Shown here one piece after another: positions 47,703 to 56,073 of a stretch of 64,000 bases of DNA. Source of the stretch: Nitrosospira multiformis (GTDB lineage Bacteria; Pseudomonadota; Gammaproteobacteria; Burkholderiales; Nitrosomonadaceae). A program made the translations under genes and the position numbers. The stretch lies in the NCBI RefSeq assembly GCF_900111585.1, contig NZ_FOHI01000002.1, forward strand, positions 451,320-515,319, given 5' to 3'. The notes beneath the pieces were generated by a model. That model saw nothing but the letters and a program-made list of their open reading frames with translations. It searched no databases and had not been told where the DNA came from. Every line of letters begins with the position of its first letter. Positions within the stretch are counted from its first letter, which is position 1.

Positions 47703-48305
47703 ATGAACACACATTCTGATTCAACGGCGCAGACAGACCCTCGCCGGTCTTATTTGACCTTCCAGGATATCCTGGAAACGGTGAGTCATGAGCCGGGGCA
47801 AGGCCACCTGCTTGAGCAAATCGAAAAAATTGTAAGGGTTCAGCAGCGGGAACGCTTATATGCCATTCTGTCGCAAGTCTCGGAAGACCAACTCCTGCCT
47901 GTACAGGTCTTGCTCGAGCGCGACTTCCCGCAGAGAGGAAAATGCAATTCGGCCTATAACCGCTTTCGTATTCCATCTTGGAAAAGATACGACGACATCT
48001 ATTGGCAATCGCTAATCGACTATACGATTCTCGCGCTTCGCACATTCAAGGAAATCGACTTCTGCACTATTCGCGGGAAGCTCGTGCTGCAATATTTTGA
48101 TATTCCTGGTGGGACGCTCCGAGTTCAGGATGTCATCCGAAGACTGGTCTGGCTGATCGATAACGGCCATTTGTCCGTCGACTTTACGCGATCCCGTTGG
48201 ATGGAAAGCTGGCGTCACACTGTGGCAAGCATGAGCCGCGAGGAAATATTCACGGCTGCCAGCATCGTCGAGGTCGTCCCTAAATTGTTGCTAAGTGGAG
48301 AATAG
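47703..48305 (+). CDS. Hypothetical protein, 200 residues
   Basis: Not recognised. The ATG at 47703 has GGAGG about 6 bases upstream, better than the earlier frame start at 47691. The soluble, mixed-charge protein contains YLTFQDILETVSHEPGQGHL, VQQRERLYAILSQVSEDQLL, VQDVIRRLVWLIDNGHLSVD and ends VVPKLLLSGE. No signal, membrane helix or metal motif is seen. It lies between the inverted-repeat element and an aldehyde dehydrogenase remnant, hence in accessory DNA. Confidence 0.6.
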   Translation: MNTHSDSTAQTDPRRSYLTFQDILETVSHEPGQGHLLEQIEKIVRVQQRERLYAILSQVSEDQLLPVQVLLERDFPQRGKCNSAYNRFRIPSWKRYDDIYWQSLIDYTILALRTFKEIDFCTIRGKLVLQYFDIPGGTLRVQDVIRRLVWLIDNGHLSVDFTRSRWMESWRHTVASMSREEIFTAASIVEVVPKLLLSGE

Positions 48306-48666
48306 ATGCTCGGGTCAGGAGCATACAAAACGCCGGATGAGGCTTTCGCTAAAATTGCGTCCACGCCGCGTCCCTTGGCGGCCTTTATCTTCAGCAGAGA
48401 TCAAAAAACGATCGACCGTTTTGTGGGCAAGTTGTCATTGGAAGCGGTGCGGTGAAGCAGGTCAATATTCATCCGTTCATAGAAACTATGCCGTTCAGGG
48501 GTGTCGCGCCATCAGGCATGGGGCACTATCATGGGAAGTATGGATTCGATCAGTTGACGCACGCCAAATCCATGCTGATTTCGCCACCGGATGTTGCTAT
48601 CGACATCTCTTTCCGCCTTATACGGAAGAAAAAGTTCGGGCATTGTCCATGTGGTTTGACTATTGA
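48306..48666 (+). pseudogene. C-terminal fragment of an aldehyde dehydrogenase with two frameshifts
   Basis: Three frames read in succession give the end of a coniferyl-aldehyde-dehydrogenase-like protein: PRPLAAFIFSRDQKTIDRF (frame from 48306), then TMPFRGVAPSGMGHYHGKYG (frame of 48452), then HLFPPYTEEKVRALSMWF (ending 48666). The family has PRPLALYVF, LPFGGVGxSGMGxYHG and LRPPYG in this order. Both shifts are of the one-base-deletion type. The N-terminal three quarters, including the catalytic Cys, are missing. It abuts the 47703 gene directly. Confidence 0.8.
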
Positions 48667-48692
48667 ATAAGCTAGAAAATGAGGTAACAGCA

Positions 48693-49166
48693 ATGCCCCT
48701 TCCTCGGGATGCACCACCTGCCCGTTATCTGGACGATATGAAAGTAGGGCTGCGCTTCGCTGGAGATCCACGTGTCGTGCAGGAACAAGAAATTATTGCT
48801 TTTGCCAGGCAATTCGATCCCCAACCCTTCCATATTGACGCCGGGCTGGCAAGTCAAACTTTGTTTGGCGGCCTGATCGCCAGCGGCTGGCACACGGCAG
48901 CCATGACGATGCGGTTGCTGCTTGAAGCCTTTCCTATAGGGGATGGCACGATCGGACTTGGCGGCGAAGCGGCGTGGCCCAATCCGGTGCGCGCCAATGA
49001 TGCCATTCACATCGAAGGTGAAGTCAGCGCCGTCAAACCTTCACGGTCACATGATGATCGCGGCATTGTCACGGTTCGCACTGAAACCAAAAACCAAAAT
49101 GGTGACGTCGTACAAACCTTGACAGCCAATCTTCTTGTTTTTCGCCGCAAAAGTAGATCCGCATAA
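48693..49166 (+). CDS. MaoC-family (R)-specific enoyl-CoA hydratase-like protein
   Basis: A 157-residue hot-dog-fold protein. The catalytic hydratase-2 motif appears as FARQFDPQPFHIDAGLA (Asp and His), with FGGLIASGWHTAAMTMRLL and LGGEAAWPNPVRANDAIHIE following. Start ATG 48693 has GAGG about 9 bases upstream. Such proteins hydrate enoyl-CoA or act on unusual acyl thioesters. It follows the aldehyde dehydrogenase remnant, which may have belonged to the same catabolic operon. Confidence 0.9.
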   Translation: MPLPRDAPPARYLDDMKVGLRFAGDPRVVQEQEIIAFARQFDPQPFHIDAGLASQTLFGGLIASGWHTAAMTMRLLLEAFPIGDGTIGLGGEAAWPNPVRANDAIHIEGEVSAVKPSRSHDDRGIVTVRTETKNQNGDVVQTLTANLLVFRRKSRSA

Positions 49167-49510
49167 AATTAGCCATGACCCGTTCCGTTATGTCCGGCTC
49201 AATTGCCATACTTAATTTGATTACATTTTCAGAGATTAAGTATGAATTTAACGACTTCGGTAGACAGTTTTAATAAATTGAACTGTTTTCTAGGAGTCGT
49301 TAAACTACATGCACCGCATCACGGCAGATATAGCCGGGAAGCGATAGATACCAAGGCCTTTTATTGCTGCCTGTTGAAGCTCCCAGCATGTTCTCACTCG
49401 TCATGTGCGGCGACAGCGGCTGTCTCCCATGAGCTAGTTCCCAAGCCCTTAAAAATATCGTAACAAACCTTCAGTACGATGTGCGAACCAAATCCGCACA
49501 GGAGTGAATA
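49167..49510. other. Gene-poor interval
   Basis: About 340 bases with no supported gene. One 73-codon frame (49242-49463) lacks a ribosome site and protein-like features. Confidence 0.35.
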
Positions 49511-49768
49511 GTGTTTAAATACGTTGTGTATATACGGACCAAAGAGGGTTATATCGAGCGCATGAATAACATTATTTCTAATCTAGCCTGCGATACGAAA
49601 GAAACTTATGGTTCTTTAGCCCCCTATGTATACGAAGAAGAGCTCGTGGGTTTTCCTGAATCGGTAGTGCACTGGGAAAAAAGTACAGGGCCCAGCGTAG
49701 GCCTAGCCCTCATTAATCCTTCTTCTCCCTCTGTTGATAGCAATTCCCCCACCTTATCGATGGGTTAG
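49511..49768 (+). CDS. Possible small protein, 85 residues
   Basis: GTG start preceded by AGGAGTGAATA, a good ribosome site with 7-base spacing. The product starts VFKYVVYIRTKEGYIERMNN and has an acidic middle (YVYEEELVGFPESVVHWEK), then a Ser/Pro-rich tail. No family recognised. The ribosome site and the amphipathic N-terminus give modest support. Confidence 0.4.
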   Translation: MFKYVVYIRTKEGYIERMNNIISNLACDTKETYGSLAPYVYEEELVGFPESVVHWEKSTGPSVGLALINPSSPSVDSNSPTLSMG

Positions 49769-49956
49769 AGTCTGATCTGTCTCGGCCTTTGATTTCCCCC
49801 AGACGGACCGTCAAGCCATGATTACATGGAGGCTCGGTACGATATCGAACCTGCGCTGGTTCCGGATAATTTCAAGTAGCAGCTAAGCAGGAATACAGTA
49901 ATTCCTGAAAGTGCACGCCTCCAGAGAAGAGGGGCCTGCACTATATCAGACTAGAT

Positions 49957-50256
49957 TCAATCGGGATCAACAAAACCGCCTTGACCTAACCGACCGCCTT
50001 CAGGCGGCTGACCACCTTTATAATTCTCGGGCTTCATCAGCTCTTGCTTTGATTTCTTCTTTTCCTTTTTTTTTGCTTCGTTGGTTGCATCACTCTTATT
50101 CGAAAGCTTTTCTTCGGTTACTACCGGTTTTCGCGTATTTTCACCGTTAATATTTTGCGACTGAGCATATGCCATACTTATGGAGCCCAGAAGCAGGGTG
50201 TGGATAAAAACAATTGCTTGAAGCTTTTTACTTCCAGAGGAAAAAAGGTGGTTCAT
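49957..50256 (-). CDS. Small secreted Lys-rich protein
   Basis: A 99-residue protein with a signal peptide ending SISMAYAQS (likely cleavage after AYA). The mature part is highly charged, with KKKEKKKSKQELMKPENYKG and a Gly-rich end. AGGGAG lies 6 bases upstream of the ATG at 50256; the longer frame from 50286 is rejected. No family recognised; it may be a periplasmic or surface peptide. Confidence 0.6.
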   Translation of the reverse strand: MNHLFSSGSKKLQAIVFIHTLLLGSISMAYAQSQNINGENTRKPVVTEEKLSNKSDATNEAKKKEKKKSKQELMKPENYKGGQPPEGGRLGQGGFVDPD

Positions 50257-50426
50257 GGCGGCTCCCTTATTTAATTCACTTCTCATTCAGATGCATTTCT
50301 ACTATGGATTATGAATTTGCGATGAAGCGACCGACTTGAGTTTGCCGGGTGAGTCCCCTCCGCCCCCTTCATGATTAATGCATTAAGGACTAATCCAGTG
50401 TGATTTATTCAAAGGATCTCTGGCGA

Positions 50427-51920
50427 TCAAGGCTGGCCGGTTCCATATAGATTGAGGAACTCGCGCCGCGTCTTTGGTCCGTAGGTGAGGAAATGCGGTT
50501 GCGGGTGTTCGAGGTAAGCAAGCCGTTCGTGTGCAATGCGGTCGCGCCCGGTATATTTTTTTACTTCCTCCGGGCTGATCGAATAAACCCTGGCAGCATT
50601 GAGACCAAAAATCTTCGCCCGGAGCTGTGGAGTAATTTCCGGATAATCATATTTTGCGCGTAATTCAGGGGCGATCTGAAAGGCGCGAAACGCCTGGATC
50701 TGGTCTTGCGGCGAGCCATACCAGATAGAGTCCGTTCCCCATAGGACGTTGTCCTCTCCGCAGTACTTCAGTAGCTTTCCCAACACGTGCGCTGCGGCTT
50801 CAGGGTCGCGCATCAGGTATCGCCAGGTACTGCCAAGTTCCGCGTAAACATTGCTGTTGGGAGGAACATCATTGTCGATGAGTGAGCGGATCAAGGTATC
50901 GACGCCGTCATCTGCGCCCCGGTCCTGGAAGGGGCCTTCGGGGACACTTGTTACGAAGCCCGAGTGGTAGACCAGAAATGCAACGTCAGGGAATCTTTTG
51001 GCTGCCACGCCGATGTCGGTACATTTGCTGTGCTCGTAGGATTGCTTGCCGAAGGGCAGGCCCTTGTGTACGCAGATTACTTTCACGCCGAGACTGCGCG
51101 CCTTTTCGATAAAGCGCGTTCCGGTTTCATCCGACAGAAAGTAGCCTTTTCCTTCGGGCCCGAACTGCGTGTAAGTCTTCCAGGCAGATACGCCCCAGCG
51201 ATCCTTCAACTCATCCATCCGCTCCAGGTCACCTTGCTGATTGGGATTGACGCGTCCATGCAGCAGCAGACGGTGTGTTCCTTCCATCCTGTCGACGATC
51301 CTGCGCACTGCGTCCGCCTCCTGGATGGTAAGCGGCTCCGCATCGGGCCGCGATGGCACGAAAGAGAGCACCATCATGTTCGTGTCCGAATCAAGGAACA
51401 CGTCCTTGATGAACTCATCCGGTCCGAGGCACTGTAAATAGCTATGTGAACTTGGCTCCAATCCAAGGGCGCACCCGGTCTTGGGCATTTGGCTCAAAGG
51501 TTTTGCACCGGGAACAAGCTTTTGCAGCCATGCGCCTTTCGGGTTCACAAAGTGACCTTGCACATCAAAAATAAATTCGCCTCTATCACCAATCCCCGCC
51601 TGGGCCAGTGCAGGTTCGAGCGCAGCTTCCTTTGCCAGATCGAAAAATCCACCTGTCCTGCCTGCGGCCGCATTCGCGGCATTGAATGCAAGAAGGGTGG
51701 AAGCGGCACCGCAAGCGGAAATGAGAAAATGCCGCCGTGAAACTCCTGTGCGTTTCGCGTTTGTATCAGCCGCTTCGTGGGCGAGACGATTCGCGGCAAT
51801 ATTTGCAGGCGATAATGGAACCGGCGCGAATTCTCCATTGGATGTCATGTCGAGCTTGATCGGCAGGCGATTACCGTCGGGATCGATGACCTGAACTGGG
51901 TTCATGGGGGGTGGATTCAT
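50427..51920 (-). CDS. Tat-exported amidohydrolase (Amidohydro_2)
   Basis: A 497-residue protein. The N-terminal 60 residues are hydrophilic and precede a twin-arginine signal SRRHFLISACGAASTLLAF (Arg62-Arg63). The catalytic domain has FDVQGHFVNP (in place of the usual HxH), VICVHKGLPFG, FLVYHSGFVTS and VLWGTDSIWYG (metal Asp). It fits the amidohydrolase-2/TIM-barrel family found as exported proteins. An internal start at residue 25 would shorten the leader. Substrate unknown. Confidence 0.82.
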   Translation of the reverse strand: MNPPPMNPVQVIDPDGNRLPIKLDMTSNGEFAPVPLSPANIAANRLAHEAADTNAKRTGVSRRHFLISACGAASTLLAFNAANAAAGRTGGFFDLAKEAALEPALAQAGIGDRGEFIFDVQGHFVNPKGAWLQKLVPGAKPLSQMPKTGCALGLEPSSHSYLQCLGPDEFIKDVFLDSDTNMMVLSFVPSRPDAEPLTIQEADAVRRIVDRMEGTHRLLLHGRVNPNQQGDLERMDELKDRWGVSAWKTYTQFGPEGKGYFLSDETGTRFIEKARSLGVKVICVHKGLPFGKQSYEHSKCTDIGVAAKRFPDVAFLVYHSGFVTSVPEGPFQDRGADDGVDTLIRSLIDNDVPPNSNVYAELGSTWRYLMRDPEAAAHVLGKLLKYCGEDNVLWGTDSIWYGSPQDQIQAFRAFQIAPELRAKYDYPEITPQLRAKIFGLNAARVYSISPEEVKKYTGRDRIAHERLAYLEHPQPHFLTYGPKTRREFLNLYGTGQP

Positions 51921-52395
51921 GTGGACGGTTTCCCAAAAAGGAAAGTAAACACGAAGGTACCAGGAATTTCACAAGTTGAGTCAGTCTGTCTCAACTTCAG
52001 GGTAGTACGTCAGATTGGATTTGGCAAAGATATCTCGCCTCCCTTTCCGTGACTGTGATCTGCAGTGTCTTGATCGGGAGATATTGTTCCTTCTTCAGGG
52101 CTGATTTTCCCTTTGTTTCAGGTGCGGGACTATCGAGCTGACCGGATCAACCAGGCAATTGATCCCTCAATGTATCTTTGGCGATTTTAATTGGATTCAG
52201 CAAGAACCTGCCTATGGGGCGGGTAAATCAGCTCTGCACGGTGGGTATACGGCATTGACCCGGTGACGGGTTACGGCGTGGAGATGCTGAAGCGTCACCG
52301 CAGCGATGAAGTTATTTCCGGGTAGATTGAGCAGATGAATGAAGCGTAATCCGGGGAGTCAGTGGAACTGGGTCAACCCTGGGAGAGAAGTCGAC
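51921..52395. other. Non-coding interval with a possible gene remnant
   Basis: No complete gene. Near 52240-52350 one frame reads VYGIDPVTGYGVEMLKRHRS and continues past a stop to IEQMNEA, which looks like the tail of a protein but could not be identified. The rest shows no clear feature. Confidence 0.3.
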
Positions 52396-52422
52396 AAAAA
52401 AAGCGGCAATGCCGCTTTTTTT
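52396..52422 (-). terminator. Strong symmetric intrinsic terminator after 6S RNA
   Basis: Seven A residues, GCGGC, loop AAT, GCCGC and seven T residues form a perfect hairpin with T-runs on either strand. It lies about 13 bases past the 3' end of the 6S RNA and can also stop transcription from the other side. Confidence 0.9.
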
Positions 52423-52435
52423 GCCTTTCCTGAAT

Positions 52436-52616
52436 AAAGTCCCCGCAAATGCCGTCAGGCCGTTTATCTTGAACCTTAAGGTTCAAGGTGGTCACTCGCC
52501 GGATGCATCAGGCACTTCCGCATGGGACGCGCACAACAGCATCACTTGGTTCGCAACCGTTTCTCAAAAAGTTGGTTCAAAGAATATAGACCTTGACAAA
52601 CACCGCAGGGAACAAC
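52436..52616 (-). ncRNA. ssrS: 6S RNA
   Basis: About 181 bases on the minus strand directly downstream of zapA, the conserved site of ssrS in proteobacteria. Read 5'-3' on that strand, it shows TTCCCTGCGGTGTTTGTC near the 5' end pairing imperfectly with GGCATTTGCGGGGA near the 3' end. The late segment ACCTTGAACC-TTAAGGTTCAAG is the conserved 6S arm also seen in E. coli. 6S RNA mimics an open promoter and binds sigma-70 RNA polymerase. Ends are approximate. Confidence 0.85.
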
Positions 52617-52694
52617 TCTTATCACTTCCACGGATATTCAGCGTAACCCGCAAATGCGACATCTGTTCGGTTGCTTCAAAGGTTGATTTCCGGT

Positions 52695-53009
52695 TTAAAA
52701 CAGTTTGTCCTGCTCCGGCATGGCAGCATCAAGCATTGCCTGCATGTGATCGATTCTACGCCTAAATTCTTCCGTGTCAAAGCCTTCCTTGCTTCTCGCC
52801 TTGAGCAATTCATGGGTAATATTCAGGGCTGCCATGACAGTGATGCGCTCAGAGCCGAGTACTTTGCCGCTGTCCCTGATTTCGCGCATCTTCTTGTTGA
52901 GGTAGGCTACCGCTTGCAGCAACCCCTCGCGCTCTTCATCCGAGCAGCTCACCCTGAACTCGCGCCCCATGATAGTGACATCTAGGGGCTTGCCTGTGCC
53001 TGTATTCAT
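52695..53009 (-). CDS. zapA: Cell division protein ZapA
   Basis: A 104-residue FtsZ-ring stabiliser. Begins MNTGTGKPLDVTIMGREFRV, then SCSDEEREGLLQAVAYLNKK, and a C-terminal coiled coil (MAALNITHELLKARSKE). The ATGA start overlaps the end of the upstream coiled-coil gene by 4 bases. 6S RNA lies downstream, as in other proteobacteria. Confidence 0.96.
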   Translation of the reverse strand: MNTGTGKPLDVTIMGREFRVSCSDEEREGLLQAVAYLNKKMREIRDSGKVLGSERITVMAALNITHELLKARSKEGFDTEEFRRRIDHMQAMLDAAMPEQDKLF

Positions 53010-53209
53010 TCTTTGCTCTCAGGAATGCGCGACAAAAGAACTTCGAGCTGTGAGGCAGCTGCACCTATTTTTTCCACCAATAGCCGGTTGTGGCTCGTAG
53101 TAACTGCCAGTTGCTGACGCAACTGAATATTCTCCGTGCGCAATTGTTGACACAAGCGTACGAATTGAGTGATTTTTTCTTCTAGAGTATCCAGTTCGGG
53201 TTCCATCAA
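53006..53209 (-). CDS. Small coiled-coil protein (TIGR02449, ZapB-like)
   Basis: A 67-residue almost entirely coiled-coil protein, TLEEKITQFVRLCQQLRTEN with NIQLRQQLAV, ending LSRIPESKE. It resembles the TIGR02449/ZapB-like proteins that sit before zapA in beta- and gamma-proteobacteria. Overlap of 4 bases with zapA indicates coupling, so a role in Z-ring organisation is likely. Confidence 0.85.
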   Translation of the reverse strand: MMEPELDTLEEKITQFVRLCQQLRTENIQLRQQLAVTTSHNRLLVEKIGAAASQLEVLLSRIPESKE

Positions 53210-53372
53210 AGCACTATAGTTTGGAAATCCTCAGTCAGTCAACTGCTAACATGGTGTTTCGAATGTGGCTTCAGGAAAGGTGTGGAATATATGAGACAGG
53301 TCATCTTCCGGCAAGGGTTTTCAATCATTTCGCATGATTTATTCCACGGTTCTGGTAGAATGCCGCCTCGTT

Positions 53373-53580
53373 TGAGGTGCCTGATCGCTTCCGCGGTCAG
53401 GTTAAACGGGAACCAGGTCAGAGATCGATGATCTCCGGATGCCTGGGCTGCCCCCGCAACGGTAAGCAGGCGTGGACGTATCAGGGAAACTCTCCAGGGT
53501 TTCCTAATGCCACTGTGAATTCTTCAGTTCATGGGAAGGCGATACGTCAAATCCTGCGAGCCCGGATACCGGCCTCGGAT
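53373..53580 (+). promoter_or_regulatory. Cobalamin riboswitch
   Basis: Blocks of the B12 aptamer appear in order: GAGGTGCC near 53374, AAACGGGAA near 53403, CTGCCCCCGCAACGGTAA near 53448, GCCACTG near 53508, ATGGGAAGGC near 53531 and GAGCCCGGATACCGGC near 53558. It precedes a TonB-dependent receptor gene, the usual target, and should repress it when cobalamin is plentiful. Confidence 0.95.
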
Positions 53581-53701
53581 GCGTACGGATATATCGCGTG
53601 GGGCGGTATCCCGATCGATATTTCTTTCGTTCGAAGCTCCCACGATATTTTCCTGTTTCCTTGTTCTCACGGCGGGGGTGCATATTCCCCGGGCAATTAT
53701 C

Positions 53702-55768
53702 ATGGGTTTGTTTCGCAGGCATGTCTTGCCATGGGTGTTTATTTCCGTCCCTTCAGGGGCGCTTGCCGTGTCCAGCGATCCGGCGGAGCGATTGCTCCCT
53801 GACGTCGTTGTCACGGCAACCCGCTTCAGCGAGCCCATCGACAAACTGCCCACCGGAGTTTCCATCGTCAATGCGGAACAGATCAAAAACAGCGCCGCTA
53901 CGACTTTACCGGAGTTGCTGCAACAACTGTCTGGCATACACACGAGAAATGTCGATGGCAGCCCCGACCCACAGATCGATATGCGCGGATTTGGTATCAC
54001 CGGCAACCAGAACACTCTGGTTTTGCTGGATGGTCAACGCATGAACGAAAATGAACTGACCGGTATCCGCTGGTCGACGATTCCTCTCGATACTATCGAA
54101 CGCATCGAAGTATTGCACGGCAGCGGTAGCGTAGTTTATGGAGCAGGCGCTACCGGGGGTGTCATCAATATCGTTACACGCGCTGCCAAGCCCGGCCGCA
54201 TATCGGGTACGGGAGGAGTTTCCTTCGGCAGCTACAGTGGCACGGAATTCAACGGAACATTCAACGCGGCAGGAAACAACGTTGGGCTGGCGCTCACAGC
54301 CAATGCGTTGCGAACAGATAACTACCGCGTGAATAACGCGCTGCGTCAATCGAATCTGCAGGGCGATCTGCGTTACCGGTTCAACAGCGGCAGGGCGTTA
54401 CTGAAGTTCGGACTGGATGATCAGAAACTAGAACTGCCTGGCAATCGCACTGAAGCACAGCTGCAAACCGACCGGAAAGGCACCTCGACTCCGCGCGACT
54501 TCAGCACTCGCCAAGGTGCGTACGTCACGCTGAGAGGAGAGAAAGAGACGGAATTCGGTGATCTTGCCGCGGACCTTTCATTTCGGGACAACCACCGTAC
54601 CGCATTATTCGACGATTACAATCTGGACGGCTTCAACGCCAAAACATTCGTCAATTCCCGCTCAGACCAGTGGCTGTTCAACCCGAGGATGAAGCTGCCC
54701 TTCGCGGCTTTCGGCATGGAGCACGAACTGGTACTGGGTGCGAATTTCGAATGGTGGGATTATCGATCGAGACGGTTTACCGGACCGGAAACAGTACCAG
54801 GTTCGGCATCCGCCGATATCCCGCGAACGGATGTAGTGGCGACCCAGCTAAACCGTGCGATTTATTTTCAACACGCCTCCACTTTACCTAAAGGTACCGT
54901 TGTCAGCCTTGGGGGACGACTGCAATGGGTAGACAACCGGGCGAACGACCATTTCAATCCCGCTGCTTACGCCAGCGGCCGGCAGAGCCGTACGGTTTAT
55001 GCCTATGATGCAGGTCTTCGCCAGCCTCTGGGGGAAGCTTTTTCGGTCTATGGCAGATTTGGCCGCAGTTTCCGGGTCGCTACAGTGGACGAAAACTACA
55101 ACCAGTTTGGCGGTCCAATGTTCGATTCCATAGTGAAGATTCTCGAACCGCAAACTGCCCATACCGGGGAGCTCGGACTGGATTACAAGCAGAAGTCCCT
55201 GCGCGCCCGCGCTTCGCTCTACCGAACCAACCTCAACAATGAAATCAGCTTCATAAACATAGACCCATTCCTGTTCTTTGCCAACGTCAATCTGCCGCCC
55301 ACGCGGCGGCAAGGTTTTGAGCTGGAAGGCGCATGGACGATAACGGGCGCAATCGATATATTCGGCAGCTATACGTTTATCGATGCACGCTTTCGGAAGG
55401 GAGACTTTGGCGGTGTGGATGTATCCGGGAATCTCGTTCCGCTGGTGCCGCGTCACAAGGCTTCGGCTGGCGGTACGTACCGGTTGGGCTCCAACACCCG
55501 TGCGGCAGTAGTCATGAATTATGTAGGTGAGCAGGTTTTCGATAACGATCAAGCCAACACCGCCACGCGTCGTATGCCGGATTATGTCACTGTAGATCTC
55601 AAGGTAACTCATCAGATGAGGAAACTGCTGTTGAGCATGGCCGTGAACAACCTGTTTGATGAAAAGTATTTTTCCTATGCCATTCGCAATTCGGCGGGCA
55701 CGAGCTTCAGCGCACTGCCTGCCCGGGAACGCAACGTCTGGCTGACGGTAAAGTATCAATTCGACTGA
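53702..55768 (+). CDS. btuB: TonB-dependent receptor, BtuB-like
   Basis: Outer-membrane receptor, 688 residues, probably for cobalamin, as inferred from the riboswitch. After a signal region (MGLFRRHVLPWVFISV) the TonB box lies near DVVVTATRF. The plug domain contains IDMRGFGITGNQNTLVLLDG and GSGSVVYGAGATGGVINIVT. The barrel ends with the aromatic signature VWLTVKYQFD. The ATG at 53702 is used because the longer frame from 53531 would translate the riboswitch. Complete and intact. Confidence 0.9.
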   Translation: MGLFRRHVLPWVFISVPSGALAVSSDPAERLLPDVVVTATRFSEPIDKLPTGVSIVNAEQIKNSAATTLPELLQQLSGIHTRNVDGSPDPQIDMRGFGITGNQNTLVLLDGQRMNENELTGIRWSTIPLDTIERIEVLHGSGSVVYGAGATGGVINIVTRAAKPGRISGTGGVSFGSYSGTEFNGTFNAAGNNVGLALTANALRTDNYRVNNALRQSNLQGDLRYRFNSGRALLKFGLDDQKLELPGNRTEAQLQTDRKGTSTPRDFSTRQGAYVTLRGEKETEFGDLAADLSFRDNHRTALFDDYNLDGFNAKTFVNSRSDQWLFNPRMKLPFAAFGMEHELVLGANFEWWDYRSRRFTGPETVPGSASADIPRTDVVATQLNRAIYFQHASTLPKGTVVSLGGRLQWVDNRANDHFNPAAYASGRQSRTVYAYDAGLRQPLGEAFSVYGRFGRSFRVATVDENYNQFGGPMFDSIVKILEPQTAHTGELGLDYKQKSLRARASLYRTNLNNEISFINIDPFLFFANVNLPPTRRQGFELEGAWTITGAIDIFGSYTFIDARFRKGDFGGVDVSGNLVPLVPRHKASAGGTYRLGSNTRAAVVMNYVGEQVFDNDQANTATRRMPDYVTVDLKVTHQMRKLLLSMAVNNLFDEKYFSYAIRNSAGTSFSALPARERNVWLTVKYQFD

Positions 55769-56073
55769 GCTCCCTTGAGTATCTGAGCAGGCCCGCTCCG
55801 GCTGCTCCAGATCCGCGGTCCACGCTCCGCTCGCCATTTGGCTATGTTTCCTGCGCCTTCTGGCATCGTCCCATGTAAATTGTCAATCTATACCTTCCTC
55901 GCGCGCGTTATGATCATTCCGATTTCGCCGAGCAATGGGCCATGCGAGGGTTTTACAAAGGTTGCCTGAACTCTCGTTGCTTTCCACACTTTATCCGCTG
56001 CCAAGGCGAGTGCCATAATACGGTTTTTGCCGAACCTGCCGCATCTGCTCCCGCGATTCGGCCCGTACGTCTC

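Noticed and set aside
47096..47719. 207-codon frame across the inverted-repeat element
   Set aside because: It crosses the element boundary and gives a compositionally biased, non-protein-like product.
53531..53701. Upstream extension of the TonB receptor frame
   Set aside because: It lies inside the cobalamin riboswitch, and the signal-like segment begins at 53702.
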